DNA from: Anaerolineae bacterium
GTDB lineage: Bacteria; Chloroflexota; Anaerolineae; Aggregatilineales; Aggregatilineaceae
NCBI GenBank assembly: GCA_016930015.1
Contig: JAFGHR010000121.1
Span: 75,701 to 132,673 of the forward strand
Direction of reading: 5' to 3'
Length of the DNA: 56,973 bases
This document shows, piece after piece, positions 1-9,657 of this stretch (positions are counted from its first letter, which is position 1; every line of letters starts with the position of its first letter). Under the pieces are notes generated by a model. That model made no database searches. It saw only the letters and a program-made list of their open reading frames with translations, and was not told the DNA's origin. The position numbers and the translations under genes were made by a program.

Positions 1-1
1 T

Positions 2-490
2 CCGCTACCTGAAGCCCAACTCGACCGTTTTATGCTGCGTATTCGCCTGGGGTATCCCAGCCCACAGGAAGAAATCGCCATGCTGGATGCGCAGCAGTAC
101 CAACACCCGTTGAACACGCTTCAACAGGTTGTCTCTGTTGATGAACTGCTTCAAGCTCAGCGGGCCGTGCGTGATGTTTATCTCAACTTCGATATCAAAA
201 ACTACATCATCAACCTGGTCACAACCTCGCGCCAGCACCCTGACGTGTACCTGGGTGCCAGCCCGCGCGGCGCAATCGCGCTGTATCGCACCGCCCAGGC
301 ACGTGCCGCTATTGTCGGGCGCGAATACGTGATTCCCGACGACATCAAGGCCCTGGCGGAGGTCGCGCTGGCACATCGTATCATTGTCGGTCCAAACGCC
401 CGTATCAAAGACGTGTCAGCCAGTACCATCGTTAATAACATCCTGAGCACCGTGCCCGTACCGGGCGCGACCGTCGGCGCCCGGTATTAA
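2..490 (+). CDS. MoxR-family AAA+ ATPase, C-terminal part (5' end outside window)
   Basis: Partial gene; the frame is open from base 2 and the first codons read [12 protein letters not shown], the typical MoxR stretch that follows the sensor-1 region. The remaining 162 residues form the C-terminal lid: an ASPRGAIAL segment (residues near 80) and a [19 protein letters not shown] segment, both hallmarks of MoxR. These ATPases act as cytosolic chaperones that help load cofactors or assemble complexes, commonly with DUF58 and von Willebrand-type partners. The next gene, 29 bp downstream on the same strand, is a DUF58 protein, which is the standard MoxR-DUF58 pairing. The Walker motifs lie upstream of the window, so ATPase activity cannot be checked here. 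Confidence 0.93.
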   Translation, partial: PLPEAQLDRFMLRIRLGYPSPQEEIAMLDAQQYQHPLNTLQQVVSVDELLQAQRAVRDVYLNFDIKNYIINLVTTSRQHPDVYLGASPRGAIALYRTAQARAAIVGREYVIPDDIKALAEVALAHRIIVGPNARIKDVSASTIVNNILSTVPVPGATVGARY

Positions 491-519
491 CCGCCCGGTA
501 TTAGTACACTGTTGGGAAC

Positions 520-1791
520 ATGGCCAACCGACGAAATGCGTTTTACCTGCTGCTGATCTTTTGCCTGGCGTCAGGGCTGATCAGTGGTCGCACGTTTTTT
601 TTGCACCTGGCCTACGCCATCACGGCGTTATTGGTCGGTGCGTTTTTGTGGTCTTGGACAGCCGTCAACTGGATTCAGATCGGACGTTATACGTATGCCC
701 GGCGTGCCCAGGTTGGCGGCACACTTGACGAGACGTTCATTATTCGTAATACCAGCCTGCTGCCTAAGCTGTGGCTGGAAGTGCGCGATCATTCGACACT
801 GCCTGATCACCATGCCAGCCACGTTGTGCCTGCGCTGCTGCCGCGCCGTCAATACAAGTGGGATACGCACACGGTCTGCACACGCCGTGGTGAATATATA
901 TTGGGACCACTCACCGTGGTCAGCGGTGACCCGTTTGGGCTGTTCCAGTCGCCGCGCCAGATCGCGGCCATGTCCAGCATTATTGTGTACCCGCCAACCG
1001 TACCCGTGCACCGGTTTGCTACACCCATTGGCACGCTTTCCGGTGGTGAAGCGGTGCGGCGGCGTGCCCACTTCATCACGACCAATGCCGCCGGTATACG
1101 CGATTACCAGCCCGGCGACAGCTTCAACCGAATCCACTGGCGCAGCACGGCCCGCCGTGACCGGCTGCTGGTCAAAGAATTTGAGCTTGATCCGCTGGCC
1201 GATGCCTGGATTTATCTAGACCTGTCAGCCGATTCGTTGGTGGAGCGTCCCCAGGCCCAAGCGGGCGTTGATCCGATTTATGCGATGCCGCCCAACCTGC
1301 CACCTTCAACCGAAGAATACGCGATCACGGCAGCCGCGTCACTCGCGCAGTATTTCATCAACAAAAGCCGGGCGTTAGGCTTCGTCACGTACTCACCCCA
1401 CCGCGAAATCCTACAGCCTGACCGGGGTCCCCGCCAGCTCAGCCGCATATTGGAAATACTCGCCATTGCGCGCAGCGAAACCGATCGCTCACTGTATCAA
1501 ATGCTGACATTGGAAGCCGATTACCTGTCACGTGGGATGACGCTGGTGATCGTCACCGCCGCACAAGACGAACGCTGGGCCGCTGAGGTTCATACACTCT
1601 GCCGGCGCGGAATACGTGTGATTTGTGTCTTGATTGACCCGCACAGTTTCGGCGCCGCCCCACACAATGCCACACGTCTAAACGAAATTCTTGGGGCCTC
1701 CGGCACATTGGTGTACACCATCCGGCAGGACGATGATTTGACCGCCGTGCTCAGCTACCGGACCGAAACAATGCTGCGGCCTGTTTTTTAG
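520..1791 (+). CDS. DUF58 domain-containing membrane protein, MoxR partner
   Basis: 423 residues. Two hydrophobic segments lie near residues 7-22 and 26-50, followed by a beta-rich region and then the DUF58 core: the signature GIRDYQPGDSFNRIHWRST near residues 190-208, then VKEFE and a DLSAD motif that resembles the start of a von Willebrand A fold. The family is usually membrane-anchored and encoded beside MoxR ATPases, as here. The precise role is unknown for most members; some are needed for envelope integrity or stress tolerance. ATG at 520 is used; no strong Shine-Dalgarno is visible, and the gene may be translated by coupling to the upstream ATPase gene. Confidence 0.9.
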   Translation: MANRRNAFYLLLIFCLASGLISGRTFFLHLAYAITALLVGAFLWSWTAVNWIQIGRYTYARRAQVGGTLDETFIIRNTSLLPKLWLEVRDHSTLPDHHASHVVPALLPRRQYKWDTHTVCTRRGEYILGPLTVVSGDPFGLFQSPRQIAAMSSIIVYPPTVPVHRFATPIGTLSGGEAVRRRAHFITTNAAGIRDYQPGDSFNRIHWRSTARRDRLLVKEFELDPLADAWIYLDLSADSLVERPQAQAGVDPIYAMPPNLPPSTEEYAITAAASLAQYFINKSRALGFVTYSPHREILQPDRGPRQLSRILEILAIARSETDRSLYQMLTLEADYLSRGMTLVIVTAAQDERWAAEVHTLCRRGIRVICVLIDPHSFGAAPHNATRLNEILGASGTLVYTIRQDDDLTAVLSYRTETMLRPVF

Positions 1792-1838
1792 CGCTCATAC
1801 ACAGTTTTCGAATAATACAAACTATGAGGTAACCCAAT

Positions 1839-3428
1839 TTGACCGGCAGCACGCCCGCTTCCCGTTCGCAACAACGCCTGCTTTATATCGCTGTATTCGC
1901 CAGCGGCATGACCACGCTGGCGGTTGAGTTCACTGCTTCGCGCCTGCTGGGAAGTGTTTACGGCACCAGTAATGTTGTCTGGGCAAATATCATCGGCCTG
2001 ATCCTGATCTACCTGACGGCAGGTTATTTTATTGGCGGGCGCTGGGCCGACCGGTCACCGTATTTCACTACGTTTTATCGGTTGATCATCTGGGCCGCAT
2101 TTTTCAGCGGACTGGTGCCGCTTGTCGCCCATCCTATTCTAAAAACCGCCGCCGCTGCTGTGCAGGATTTTGACGCCGCCGTGACAGCCGGATCGTTTAT
2201 CAGTGTGTTGGTGTTGTTTGCGGTGCCCGTCACCCTGTTAGGCTGCGTATCACCGTTTTCGATCCGGCTGGCGTTGTCCACCATAGAAAAAGCAGGCGGA
2301 GTCAGCGGGCGCATGTACGCTATATCCACACTGGGCAGCATCATCGGCACGTTTGCGCCGGTCCTGGTCCTGATTCCCCAGGCTGGCACGGCGCGAACCT
2401 TTCTGTTTTTCGCCGGGGCGCTGCTGGTGGTCGGGCTTGTGGGCCTGGCTGTAGAAGATCGACGCGCCGCGTTCCGCCTGTTGTGGATGCCAGTGCTGCT
2501 GCTGATCCTGGCGCTGCTGGCGCTGCGCGGACCACTGCGCCCACCACCACCCGGCATGACCCTGTTATACGAAGATGAGTCGGCCTACAACCTGGTCCAG
2601 GTTGTCGAGGACAGCGACGGCTACCGTTATTTACTGCTCAACGAAGGGCAGGGGATCCACTCCCAGTGGCATCCTACCGATATTTTTTATCGCCGCACGT
2701 GGAGCTTTTTCCTGGCTGGACCCTATTTCAACAATCCGCCGTACACGCCGGATCGGGTTGAACGTATTGCCGTGATCGGACTGGCCGCCGGGACCATCGC
2801 ACGCCAGCATGACGTGGTGTATCCGGGCTTGCCCATGGATGGCATTGAGATCGATCCGGCCATTGTCGAAGCAGGTCAACGTTATATGGGCATGACCATG
2901 CCCAATCTTAATGTCATCATCGACGATGGGCGTTTTGGCCTGACCCAACTCGACGCCCAATACAGCATGATCGGGATTGACGCCTACCGCGTGCCCTATG
3001 TCCCCTGGCACATGACCACCGTGGAATTCTTTGAAGAAGTGCGCGATCACCTGCTTGATGACGGTGTCGTGACGATCAATGTCGGGCGCACCAGTTCCGA
3101 CCGCCGCTTAGTTGAGGCGCTTACGCGTACCCTGCTTGATGTATTCCCTTCCGTGTACACACTGGACGTGCCCGACGCGTTTAACACCATTCTGATCGCC
3201 ACCCGGCAGCCAACCCTGCCCGGAAATTTGATAACCAATCTCGCCGCGCTGCCGCCGGAAGCACATCCCGTGCTGCGGGAAGCGCTCACTGCCGCCGCCG
3301 AGTCGATCCGGCCTACAGTGGCGTCCGATTTACGTCTCACCGACGACCATGCACCGGTTGAAATGATCGTGGACTCGATGGTAATCGAATTTTTGCTGCA
3401 CGGCGGCATCAACGAGTTAGCCAACTAA
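1839..3428 (+). CDS. Membrane-fused spermidine synthase-like protein
   Basis: 529 residues. The first 230 or so are strongly hydrophobic and predict about seven transmembrane helices, including a GGRWADRSP loop like that of major-facilitator-type spermidine synthase fusions. The C-terminal half carries a Rossmann methyltransferase-like fold of the spermidine synthase superfamily: VIGLAAGTIARQ (nucleotide-binding loop), DGIEIDPAIV (acidic residue at the end of strand 2), IIDDGR and a GIDAYRVPYVPWH segment matching the region around the catalytic Asp in true synthases. The start is TTG at 1839, supported by a GAGGT ribosome-binding site about 10 bases upstream. Such fusions are common in Chloroflexota and often lack proven polyamine activity, so the substrate is not certain. 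Confidence 0.85.
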   Translation: MTGSTPASRSQQRLLYIAVFASGMTTLAVEFTASRLLGSVYGTSNVVWANIIGLILIYLTAGYFIGGRWADRSPYFTTFYRLIIWAAFFSGLVPLVAHPILKTAAAAVQDFDAAVTAGSFISVLVLFAVPVTLLGCVSPFSIRLALSTIEKAGGVSGRMYAISTLGSIIGTFAPVLVLIPQAGTARTFLFFAGALLVVGLVGLAVEDRRAAFRLLWMPVLLLILALLALRGPLRPPPPGMTLLYEDESAYNLVQVVEDSDGYRYLLLNEGQGIHSQWHPTDIFYRRTWSFFLAGPYFNNPPYTPDRVERIAVIGLAAGTIARQHDVVYPGLPMDGIEIDPAIVEAGQRYMGMTMPNLNVIIDDGRFGLTQLDAQYSMIGIDAYRVPYVPWHMTTVEFFEEVRDHLLDDGVVTINVGRTSSDRRLVEALTRTLLDVFPSVYTLDVPDAFNTILIATRQPTLPGNLITNLAALPPEAHPVLREALTAAAESIRPTVASDLRLTDDHAPVEMIVDSMVIEFLLHGGINELAN

Positions 3429-3440
3429 ACGAGGCGCCCG

Positions 3441-4208
3441 GTGAACGATCATCAAAACGCTGAACCACAGCACACACACCAGCACCAATCGCATCGATGG
3501 GCCGTGATCGTTTCCGGGGTTATCACATTTTTTTTGCCGTTTTTTTTGGTGCTGACCGGTGTCCGGCTGGTTGCCACCGAAACATTTCTCCACTTCGAGT
3601 ACCATCGCCCCGGTTTTCCCGATGACCGGTATGGTTTCAGCATGTCGGAACGGCTCGATTACGCGCCGTACCCACTCCATTATATGTTTAGCAACGCCGA
3701 TATCAGCTATCTGGCCGACCTGATGCTGGATGATGAACCCATGTACACCCAGCGCGAACTCAGGCACATGGAAGATGTCAAAAACGTGACTCGACTTGTA
3801 TTTATGCTGTACACCGTGTTATGTGTTGGGCTGGCACTGGCGATCGTTGGGTTGGCATGGCAGCCCGCCACACGGCACCATCTGCGGCGAGGATTGTTTA
3901 ACGGCGGGGCGTTCACGCTGGCGCTGATTGTGACGCTGGTGGTGCTGGCGATCGCGAGCTGGGATTTTTTCTTCACCGGCTTTCACAGCCTGTTTTTTGA
4001 AGGCGACACGTGGCTTTTCCACACCAGTGACACGCTTATTCGCCTGTTTCCGGAGCAGTTCTGGATTGACGCGGTCCTGGCTATCGGCCTGTTCACGACA
4101 GCCGGAACACTCGGCACAATGACCGGCACGTGGCTGTGGGAACGGCGCACAATCCATCGCCAGATAACACAAAACGGGGCCGCCAACGACCCCGTTCCGC
4201 ATGAATGA
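3441..4208 (+). CDS. TIGR01906 / DUF1461 family integral membrane protein
   Basis: 255 residues with four predicted transmembrane helices: one near the N-terminus (about residues 22-45), two in the middle (about 122-140 and 152-172) and one near the C-terminus (about 214-230). The extracytoplasmic loop contains the family-like stretch ADISYLADL, then RELRHMEDVK, which matches the conserved SHL-DV type region of DUF1461. Function is unknown for the family. The start is GTG at 3441, 12 bp after the stop of the spermidine synthase-like gene, with a GAGGCG ribosome-binding site, so the two are probably co-transcribed. It converges on apgM, with only 17 bp between the two stops. Confidence 0.8.
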   Translation: MNDHQNAEPQHTHQHQSHRWAVIVSGVITFFLPFFLVLTGVRLVATETFLHFEYHRPGFPDDRYGFSMSERLDYAPYPLHYMFSNADISYLADLMLDDEPMYTQRELRHMEDVKNVTRLVFMLYTVLCVGLALAIVGLAWQPATRHHLRRGLFNGGAFTLALIVTLVVLAIASWDFFFTGFHSLFFEGDTWLFHTSDTLIRLFPEQFWIDAVLAIGLFTTAGTLGTMTGTWLWERRTIHRQITQNGAANDPVPHE

Positions 4209-4225
4209 ACGTTTCCCGAAACGGG

Positions 4226-5440
4226 CTACGCGCCAAACTTTGTCAGGCGTCTGGCATGTGCCAGCGCCAGCGGCATCAGGTCGGTGGCCGGGAACTGTCC
4301 CAACGCACCCATGATGCACTCACGCTCGCCGAAAGTTTCGGCGCGGTCGGTCATATGCGTGCCGGGCGCCCATAACAGCGTCGGCACCGGGTGCCAGCTA
4401 TGCGCCTTGTACGTGGCCGGGGTGGAATGATCGCCGGTCACAACAACCACATCAGGATTCATAGCCATGAGTGTTGGCAGCGCTTCGTCCACGCCCTCGA
4501 TCACCTTCACTTTGGCATCAAAATCGCCATCTTCGCCGCGGCTGTCAGTATACTTGATGTGGCAGAAGATAAAGTCGTAGTCGTCCCACACCCTGGCTAC
4601 ATGATCAAATTCGTCCTGGGTGGTGTCGTGGGCGGTTGTTTCGATCAGGTCCATGCCAACCAGCCGAGACACACCGCGATACATCGGGTAGACGGCGACA
4701 CAGCCCGCCTTGAGCTTATAAACGTCCGCATACTTGGGCAAACCGGGTTCCATCGCAAAACCACGCAGCGTGCACATATTCGCCGGTTCGTGCCCCTTCA
4801 AGCGCTTGCGCGCCTCGACCAACCACTGCTTCACCAGTTCCACCGTTTTATCGGCAGCCGGGTCAAGCGCGCGCGGTGGGAAGGGGGCTACGCCGGTTTG
4901 CTGCGGATCGGTATCGGCAATGGCACCGTTCAGGCCCTCACCGCGCAGCACCATCGCAAAGCGGTACTCTTTTGCGATCTCAATGTCGATATCGACACCG
5001 GGAAGCGAAATATCTTTGAGCACTTCGATCCGCTTGGCGCCCTCTTCGGTCGAGATACGGCCCGCGCGCCGGTCGGTAATCCTGCCGTCATCATCGACCG
5101 TGCAGAAATTGCCGCGAATAGCGACATCACCGGGGTTCACTTCCAGCCCGATACCGGTTGCTTCGAGCACACCCCGCCCGATTTCGTATACAAGCGGATC
5201 GTAACCAAACAGCGCCAGATGCGCCGGACCGCTGCCCGGCGCCACGCCGCGCACAATCGGGATGCTCAGGCCGCTGCTGCCTTCGCGTGCCAGCCGGTCG
5301 AGATTGGGCGTATGGGCTGCCTCCAGTTCAGTCGGTCCACCCTGTTCGCGGGGAAGCCCACCCAAACCATCCATCACCAGCAGCAAGATTTTGCCGCCTT
5401 TATCCAGGGTTAAACGCCGCATCAAATCAAAATTAGCCAT
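4226..5440 (-). CDS. apgM: 2,3-bisphosphoglycerate-independent phosphoglycerate mutase, archaeal type
   Basis: 404 residues, the usual length for the archaeal-type (ApgM) branch of the alkaline phosphatase superfamily. It interconverts 3- and 2-phosphoglycerate in the cytosol during glycolysis and gluconeogenesis. Visible signatures are LLLVMDGLGGL near residue 20 (first metal-binding Asp), a HTPNLDRLA helix, GSGPAHLALFGYDP (active-site Ser region) and the C-terminal VVTGDHSTPATYKAHSWHP with the metal-binding Asp and His residues. It lies divergent from yvcK and near gap, pgk and tpiA, so lower glycolysis is largely encoded here. A promoter-like pair on the - strand (TTGACG/TACAAC) lies 55-80 bp upstream. 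Confidence 0.95.
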   Translation of the reverse strand: MANFDLMRRLTLDKGGKILLLVMDGLGGLPREQGGPTELEAAHTPNLDRLAREGSSGLSIPIVRGVAPGSGPAHLALFGYDPLVYEIGRGVLEATGIGLEVNPGDVAIRGNFCTVDDDGRITDRRAGRISTEEGAKRIEVLKDISLPGVDIDIEIAKEYRFAMVLRGEGLNGAIADTDPQQTGVAPFPPRALDPAADKTVELVKQWLVEARKRLKGHEPANMCTLRGFAMEPGLPKYADVYKLKAGCVAVYPMYRGVSRLVGMDLIETTAHDTTQDEFDHVARVWDDYDFIFCHIKYTDSRGEDGDFDAKVKVIEGVDEALPTLMAMNPDVVVVTGDHSTPATYKAHSWHPVPTLLWAPGTHMTDRAETFGERECIMGALGQFPATDLMPLALAHARRLTKFGA

Positions 5441-5494
5441 TGCTAAAGTTACCCTCTCTAATCATTCATGCACAACGTAATTGAGCCGATACTA

Positions 5495-5522
5495 GTTGTA
5501 ACATGTCGTTTCTAGACGTCAA
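5495..5522 (-). promoter_or_regulatory. Predicted sigma-70-type promoter for apgM
   Basis: Read on the minus strand, TTGACG (5517-5522) and TACAAC (5495-5500) are separated by 16 bp. It sits about 55 bp upstream of the apgM start and points towards it. Prediction from sequence only. Confidence 0.45.
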
Positions 5523-5529
5523 GTGATCG

Positions 5530-5558
5530 TTGACAGTAAATCGTAGGCGAAATGATAT
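5530..5558 (+). promoter_or_regulatory. Predicted sigma-70-type promoter for yvcK
   Basis: A perfect TTGACA at 5530-5535 is followed after 17 bp by TGATAT (5553-5558). It lies in the divergent region between apgM and yvcK and would give a leader of about 120 bases. Prediction from sequence only. Confidence 0.45.
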
Positions 5559-5685
5559 TGTGGAACACCGGTAAAGTCGATAAAATTCCCCACTGGATGG
5601 GGAGCTATTTCGGCCAGTGTACACACGCGCCGTTTGCCGACGATCAACCCACCCCATATTGAACAAAGAGCAGGTAGAACACTCA

Positions 5686-7014
5686 ATGCGGCATACACGA
5701 CATGCTCTTATTAAGTGGCTGACTCCTGGCCTGCATATCAAGCGTTGGCTGGTGTTGCTGATGTTGGGTATCGCGATCCTGGCGGTTGGATTTGCCCAGG
5801 TGATTGTTGCCCTGTATCGCAGCAGTGAACTCCCGCCGCTGCTTCACACGGTAACGCTGCGCTTTCTGCCACTGGGGGCACGCATAGGGGTGTCAGCCGT
5901 GATCGGCCTGGGCGTGATTTTGCTCGCGCTGTATAAGCTGAACAAGTCTATCCTGGGGCCGCTTGCTCTCCAACGCCGCGAATCATTGATCGACACTGTT
6001 TATGCACATCACCGCCGCCAACGCGGTCTTAAAGTCGTCGCCCTCGGCGGCGGCACAGGGTTACCCAGCGTGCTGCGCGGTTTGAAGGCGTACACCAACC
6101 ATATCACCGCTATCGTGACCGTGGCTGACGACGGTGGCAGTTCTGGCCGGTTACGCCGTGAATTAGGCGTGCTCCCACCGGGTGATCTGCGGAGCAACAT
6201 CGCTGCGCTCGCCGACGATGAAGACTTGATGACCCAGTTGTTTCAATATCGTTTCGCGAACGGCGGCCTGGAAGGTCACAGCTTTGGCAATCTTTTTCTT
6301 ACAGCCCTGGCCGACATCACCGGCAGTATGGATAGAGCCGTCATTGAAACCGGGCATGTATTGGCAGTCCAGGGGCGTGTGTTACCTTCAACATTGCATG
6401 ATAATGTCACGTTGATGGCTGAAGTACGCATTCCAGGTGAAACACAACTGCGACGTGTCAGCGGCGAGTCGCAAATTCCCGAATCCGGTGGCAAAATTGA
6501 GCGGGTGTTTTTACAACCTGATCAGGTGCGAGCGTATCCCGAAGCCATGCGCGCGATCCTGAACGCGGATTTAATCGCGATCGGGCCGGGGAGCCTGTTC
6601 ACCAGCATTCTCCCTAACTTGCTCGTCAACGGTATCACCGAGGCGCTGCGTGCCAGCCATGCGTGCAAAGTGTACGTTTGTAATGTGGCCACGCAGCCTG
6701 GCGAAACGGATGATTTTTCCGTAGCGGATCATGTGTTTGCGTTGGAAAACCACATCGGACGTGGGGTTTTTGATAGTGTGCTGGGCAACAACAGTTTTCC
6801 CAGTAAAAATGCTGGCGAAAACACACACTATGTACGCCCGATCACTGAGTCTCATCCCATCCACCAACGGTACGCGGTGCATTGGGCCGATCTGAGTGAC
6901 GAAGAACGGCCCTGGCGCCACGACGCCAATAAGTTAGCAGGTGCCTTGCTGGCGATCTTTAACAAGACGCGGCAAGCAGTGCCTTCACAACTCGATACGG
7001 GAGCAGCCAGCTAG
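5686..7014 (+). CDS. yvcK: YvcK/CofD-family gluconeogenesis factor with N-terminal membrane anchor
   Basis: 442 residues from ATG 5686; the frame is open from a GTG at 5617, but the family-like membrane region starts after 5686. Two transmembrane segments (about residues 20-45 and 62-85) precede the YvcK core: VVALGGGTGLPSVLRGL near residue 118, VADDGGSSGRLR, PPGDLRSN and GPGSLFTSILPNLLV, all classic for the CofD-like fold that binds UDP-sugars. In Firmicutes YvcK is needed for growth on gluconeogenic carbon sources and for cell-wall synthesis. The two-helix anchor is absent from Bacillus YvcK but is seen in Chloroflexota relatives. Its position next to gap, pgk and apgM fits a carbon-flux role. 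Confidence 0.9.
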   Translation: MRHTRHALIKWLTPGLHIKRWLVLLMLGIAILAVGFAQVIVALYRSSELPPLLHTVTLRFLPLGARIGVSAVIGLGVILLALYKLNKSILGPLALQRRESLIDTVYAHHRRQRGLKVVALGGGTGLPSVLRGLKAYTNHITAIVTVADDGGSSGRLRRELGVLPPGDLRSNIAALADDEDLMTQLFQYRFANGGLEGHSFGNLFLTALADITGSMDRAVIETGHVLAVQGRVLPSTLHDNVTLMAEVRIPGETQLRRVSGESQIPESGGKIERVFLQPDQVRAYPEAMRAILNADLIAIGPGSLFTSILPNLLVNGITEALRASHACKVYVCNVATQPGETDDFSVADHVFALENHIGRGVFDSVLGNNSFPSKNAGENTHYVRPITESHPIHQRYAVHWADLSDEERPWRHDANKLAGALLAIFNKTRQAVPSQLDTGAAS

Positions 7015-7108
7015 GGCTTCTGTATCCATCGGTAATCGGCTAGCGCACGAATGCGCCAGTCTGTAATTTGGTTGTCTTAGTCATATTCATATTAAGGAGA
7101 ACAGCACT

Positions 7109-8122
7109 ATGGCAGTTCGCGTAGGTATCAACGGTTTTGGCCGTATCGGTCGTCAGGTTCTCAAGATCATGATGGATAACTACCCGGATGACCTGGAAGT
7201 TGTGGCCTTCAACGATCTCGGTGATCTGCCCACGATGGCACATTTGTACAAGTACGATTCGAACTATGGCCACTTTGATGGCGAAGTCGAAGTCGTTGCC
7301 GATGGTCTTAAGGTCAATGGGCATATGATCAAGGCGTTCAGCGAACGCAATCCGGGCAATTTACCGTGGGCCGACCTGGGTGTTGACATCGTGATCGAGA
7401 GCACCGGCGTTTTCCGTAACAACGAAAAGGCCCAGCCGCACATCGACGCTGGCGCCAAGAAGGTTATCGTCAGCGCGCCTGCGAAGGGCGAGATTGACCT
7501 GACCGTAGTGCTTGGCGTAAACGACGCTATGTACGATCCTGCGAAGCACAACATTGTGTCGAATGCTTCCTGCACTACTAACTGCCTCGCACCGGCAGCC
7601 AAGGTGATCCACGATGCATTTATCATCAAGCGTGGTGTGATGACCACCATCCACTCATACACTAACGATCAGTGTATTCTGGACCTGCCCCACAGCGACC
7701 TGCGGCGTGCTCGCGCCGCCGCGATGAGCATGATCCCGACCAGCACCGGCGCCGCCAAAGCTGTTGCACTGGTGATCCCGGACCTCAAGGGCAAGTTCGA
7801 CGGTATAGCCGTGCGCGTCCCAACCCCGACCGTATCACTGGTTGACTGCGTGCTGGAGATCGAGAAGGAAACCGACACCGCCGCGCTGCACGCCGAATTC
7901 AAGAAAGCCGCCGGAGGCCGCATGAAGGGTATCCTGGGCTTCTCGGAAGAAGAACTGGTTTCGGTCGACTTTAAGGGCGACTCGCGTTCGAGCATTGTTG
8001 ATGCCAAGTTCACCTCAGTCTTCCAGGGCACAATGGTCAAACTGATGACCTGGTATGACAACGAATGGGGTTATTCGGTCCGTACCGCCGATCTGGCTAA
8101 ACTGATGGCTGACAACCTCTAA
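7109..8122 (+). CDS. gap: Type I glyceraldehyde-3-phosphate dehydrogenase
   Basis: 337 residues, full family length. It oxidises glyceraldehyde 3-phosphate to 1,3-bisphosphoglycerate with NAD(P). Visible are the N-terminal NAD-binding [11 protein letters not shown], the catalytic [12 protein letters not shown] with Cys155, and the C-terminal [11 protein letters not shown]. An AAGGAGA ribosome-binding site lies 11 bases before the ATG. It is followed 102 bp later by pgk, the common bacterial gap-pgk arrangement; a GC-rich hairpin (8166-8196) between the two could adjust the relative levels of the two messages. Confidence 0.98.
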   Translation: MAVRVGINGFGRIGRQVLKIMMDNYPDDLEVVAFNDLGDLPTMAHLYKYDSNYGHFDGEVEVVADGLKVNGHMIKAFSERNPGNLPWADLGVDIVIESTGVFRNNEKAQPHIDAGAKKVIVSAPAKGEIDLTVVLGVNDAMYDPAKHNIVSNASCTTNCLAPAAKVIHDAFIIKRGVMTTIHSYTNDQCILDLPHSDLRRARAAAMSMIPTSTGAAKAVALVIPDLKGKFDGIAVRVPTPTVSLVDCVLEIEKETDTAALHAEFKKAAGGRMKGILGFSEEELVSVDFKGDSRSSIVDAKFTSVFQGTMVKLMTWYDNEWGYSVRTADLAKLMADNL

Positions 8123-8165
8123 ACCATAACGGTTAGTGGTCGTCGTGTGTTATACACGCATCTCA

Positions 8166-8196
8166 CAGGGGCAAGGGCCACAGTGCCCTGCCCCTG
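8166..8196 (+). terminator. Strong intercistronic hairpin between gap and pgk
   Basis: CAGGGGC pairs with GCCCCTG, and after a one-base bulge AGGGC pairs with GCCCT around a 6-base loop. No U-run follows, so it is more likely an attenuator or an RNA-stabilising hairpin than a full terminator. Confidence 0.5.
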
Positions 8197-8224
8197 ATGT
8201 TATTGAATTAAGGAGACACGCATA

Positions 8225-9403
8225 ATGAGCAAGAAAACCATACGTGATATTGATCTGACCGGCAAGCGAGTTTTGGTCCGCGTCGATTTTAACGTACCGA
8301 TCAAGGACGGCAGCGTAACCGACGATACCCGCGTTCAGGCTGCTATTCCGACCCTGAAATACATTCTCGAACAAAAGCCTAAATATATCGCATTGATGTC
8401 TCACCTGGGACGCCCGAAAGGTGAGGTCAAACTGGAATTCTCGCTGCGCCCGGTGGTGCCGGTGCTGGCTAAATTGTTGGGCACTGACGTCGCTTTCGCC
8501 GAAGACTGTGTAGGTGAAGCGGCTGAAAACGCCGCCGCCGCACTGCCTGATGGCGGCGTGCTGCTGCTGGAAAACACCCGCTTCCATGCTGGAGAAACCA
8601 AGAATGACGAAGAACTCGCCAAGCAACTCGCGGCGCTCGGCGACGTATACGTTAATGATGCGTTCGGTTCAGCTCATCGCGCTCACGCTTCCACAGAAGG
8701 CGTCACGCACTATTTGCCAGCCGTCGGCGGCTTTTTGATGGAAAAAGAACTCGCGTATTTGATCAACGCGATTTCGTCCCCAGAACGCCCATTTGTTGCG
8801 ATTTTGGGCGGCGCAAAAGTGTCGGACAAAATCGGCGTCATCGAGGCGCTGCTGTCTAAATGCGATACGCTGCTGATCGGCGGCGGCATGGCCAACACGT
8901 TCTTTAAGGCACAAGGCTGGGAAACTGGCGACTCGCTGGTAGAAGACGATGCGATCGACACCGCGAAGAAACTGCTGGAAACCGGCGGCGGCAAACTGGT
9001 TCTGCCCGAAGAAGTGGTCATCGCCGATGCGTTTGACAACGAGGCGAACAGCAAGGTGATCGCGGCTAAAGACGGTGTGCCTGCGGGTTGGCGTATTCTG
9101 GATATCAGCCCCGGTGCCGTTGAAGCATTCCGCGAAGTGCTGAAGGATGCGCGGGTTATCATTTGGAACGGGCCAATGGGTGTATTCGAAATGCCGAACT
9201 TCGCCAAGGGCACCTTCCAGATCGCTGAAATCCTGGCCGAATCGAATGCTACAACCATCATCGGCGGTGGCGATTCGGCAGCGGCGGTGAAGGTCGCAGG
9301 GTTGGCCGACCGTATGTCACACATTTCTACCGGTGGTGGCGCAAGCCTGGAACTGCTCGAAGGTAAGGAACTGCCCGGCGTCGTCGCACTCAACGACCTG
9401 TAA
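8225..9403 (+). CDS. pgk: Phosphoglycerate kinase
   Basis: 392 residues. It transfers the acyl phosphate of 1,3-bisphosphoglycerate to ADP. Signatures: [12 protein letters not shown] near residue 20, [56 protein letters not shown] and the C-terminal GGGDSAAAV with [13 protein letters not shown]. All substrate- and nucleotide-binding elements appear intact. AAGGAGA lies 11 bases upstream of ATG 8225. It follows gap directly and is followed by a strong terminator hairpin, so gap-pgk looks like a two-gene unit. Confidence 0.98.
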   Translation: MSKKTIRDIDLTGKRVLVRVDFNVPIKDGSVTDDTRVQAAIPTLKYILEQKPKYIALMSHLGRPKGEVKLEFSLRPVVPVLAKLLGTDVAFAEDCVGEAAENAAAALPDGGVLLLENTRFHAGETKNDEELAKQLAALGDVYVNDAFGSAHRAHASTEGVTHYLPAVGGFLMEKELAYLINAISSPERPFVAILGGAKVSDKIGVIEALLSKCDTLLIGGGMANTFFKAQGWETGDSLVEDDAIDTAKKLLETGGGKLVLPEEVVIADAFDNEANSKVIAAKDGVPAGWRILDISPGAVEAFREVLKDARVIIWNGPMGVFEMPNFAKGTFQIAEILAESNATTIIGGGDSAAAVKVAGLADRMSHISTGGGASLELLEGKELPGVVALNDL

Positions 9404-9419
9404 TCAACCTGCAATCCAG

Positions 9420-9459
9420 GGGCGGGTTGGCAAGGTAGTGTGCTAACCCGCCCGATTTT
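9420..9459 (+). terminator. Rho-independent-like terminator after pgk
   Basis: GGGCGGGTT (9420-9428) pairs with AACCCGCCC (9445-9453), with GCA/TGC extending the stem. It is followed by CGATTTTA, a short T-run. It is 17 bp after the pgk stop. Confidence 0.65.
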
Positions 9460-9484
9460 ACAGGCTGGTTACATTTGGTTATCC

Positions 9485-9511
9485 TTGCGGTAACACGGAA
9501 TACACTATAAT
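9485..9511 (+). promoter_or_regulatory. Predicted promoter for the Ser/Thr kinase gene
   Basis: A perfect TATAAT at 9506-9511 is preceded at 15-16 bp by a weak -35 (TTGCGG, 9485-9490). It lies immediately after the pgk terminator and would give a leader of about 140 bases. Confidence 0.4.
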
Positions 9512-9657
9512 GAAACGAAGTGTTCGTGTAACTGCCGCCGAATGGTAAGTACACTACATCATAGGCGCTGTGTGCTGCTGACGCAGGGCAGAGTTATCAG
9601 GCCAACCACCAAAAAGCGAACACTTGATGGTGAGTCAGTAGTGTATTGGGGATTGAA

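Noticed and set aside
4391-5413. Long open frame of about 340 codons antisense to apgM
   Set aside because: It is the mirror of a well-conserved gene with biased codon use; no recognisable protein and no ribosome-binding site.
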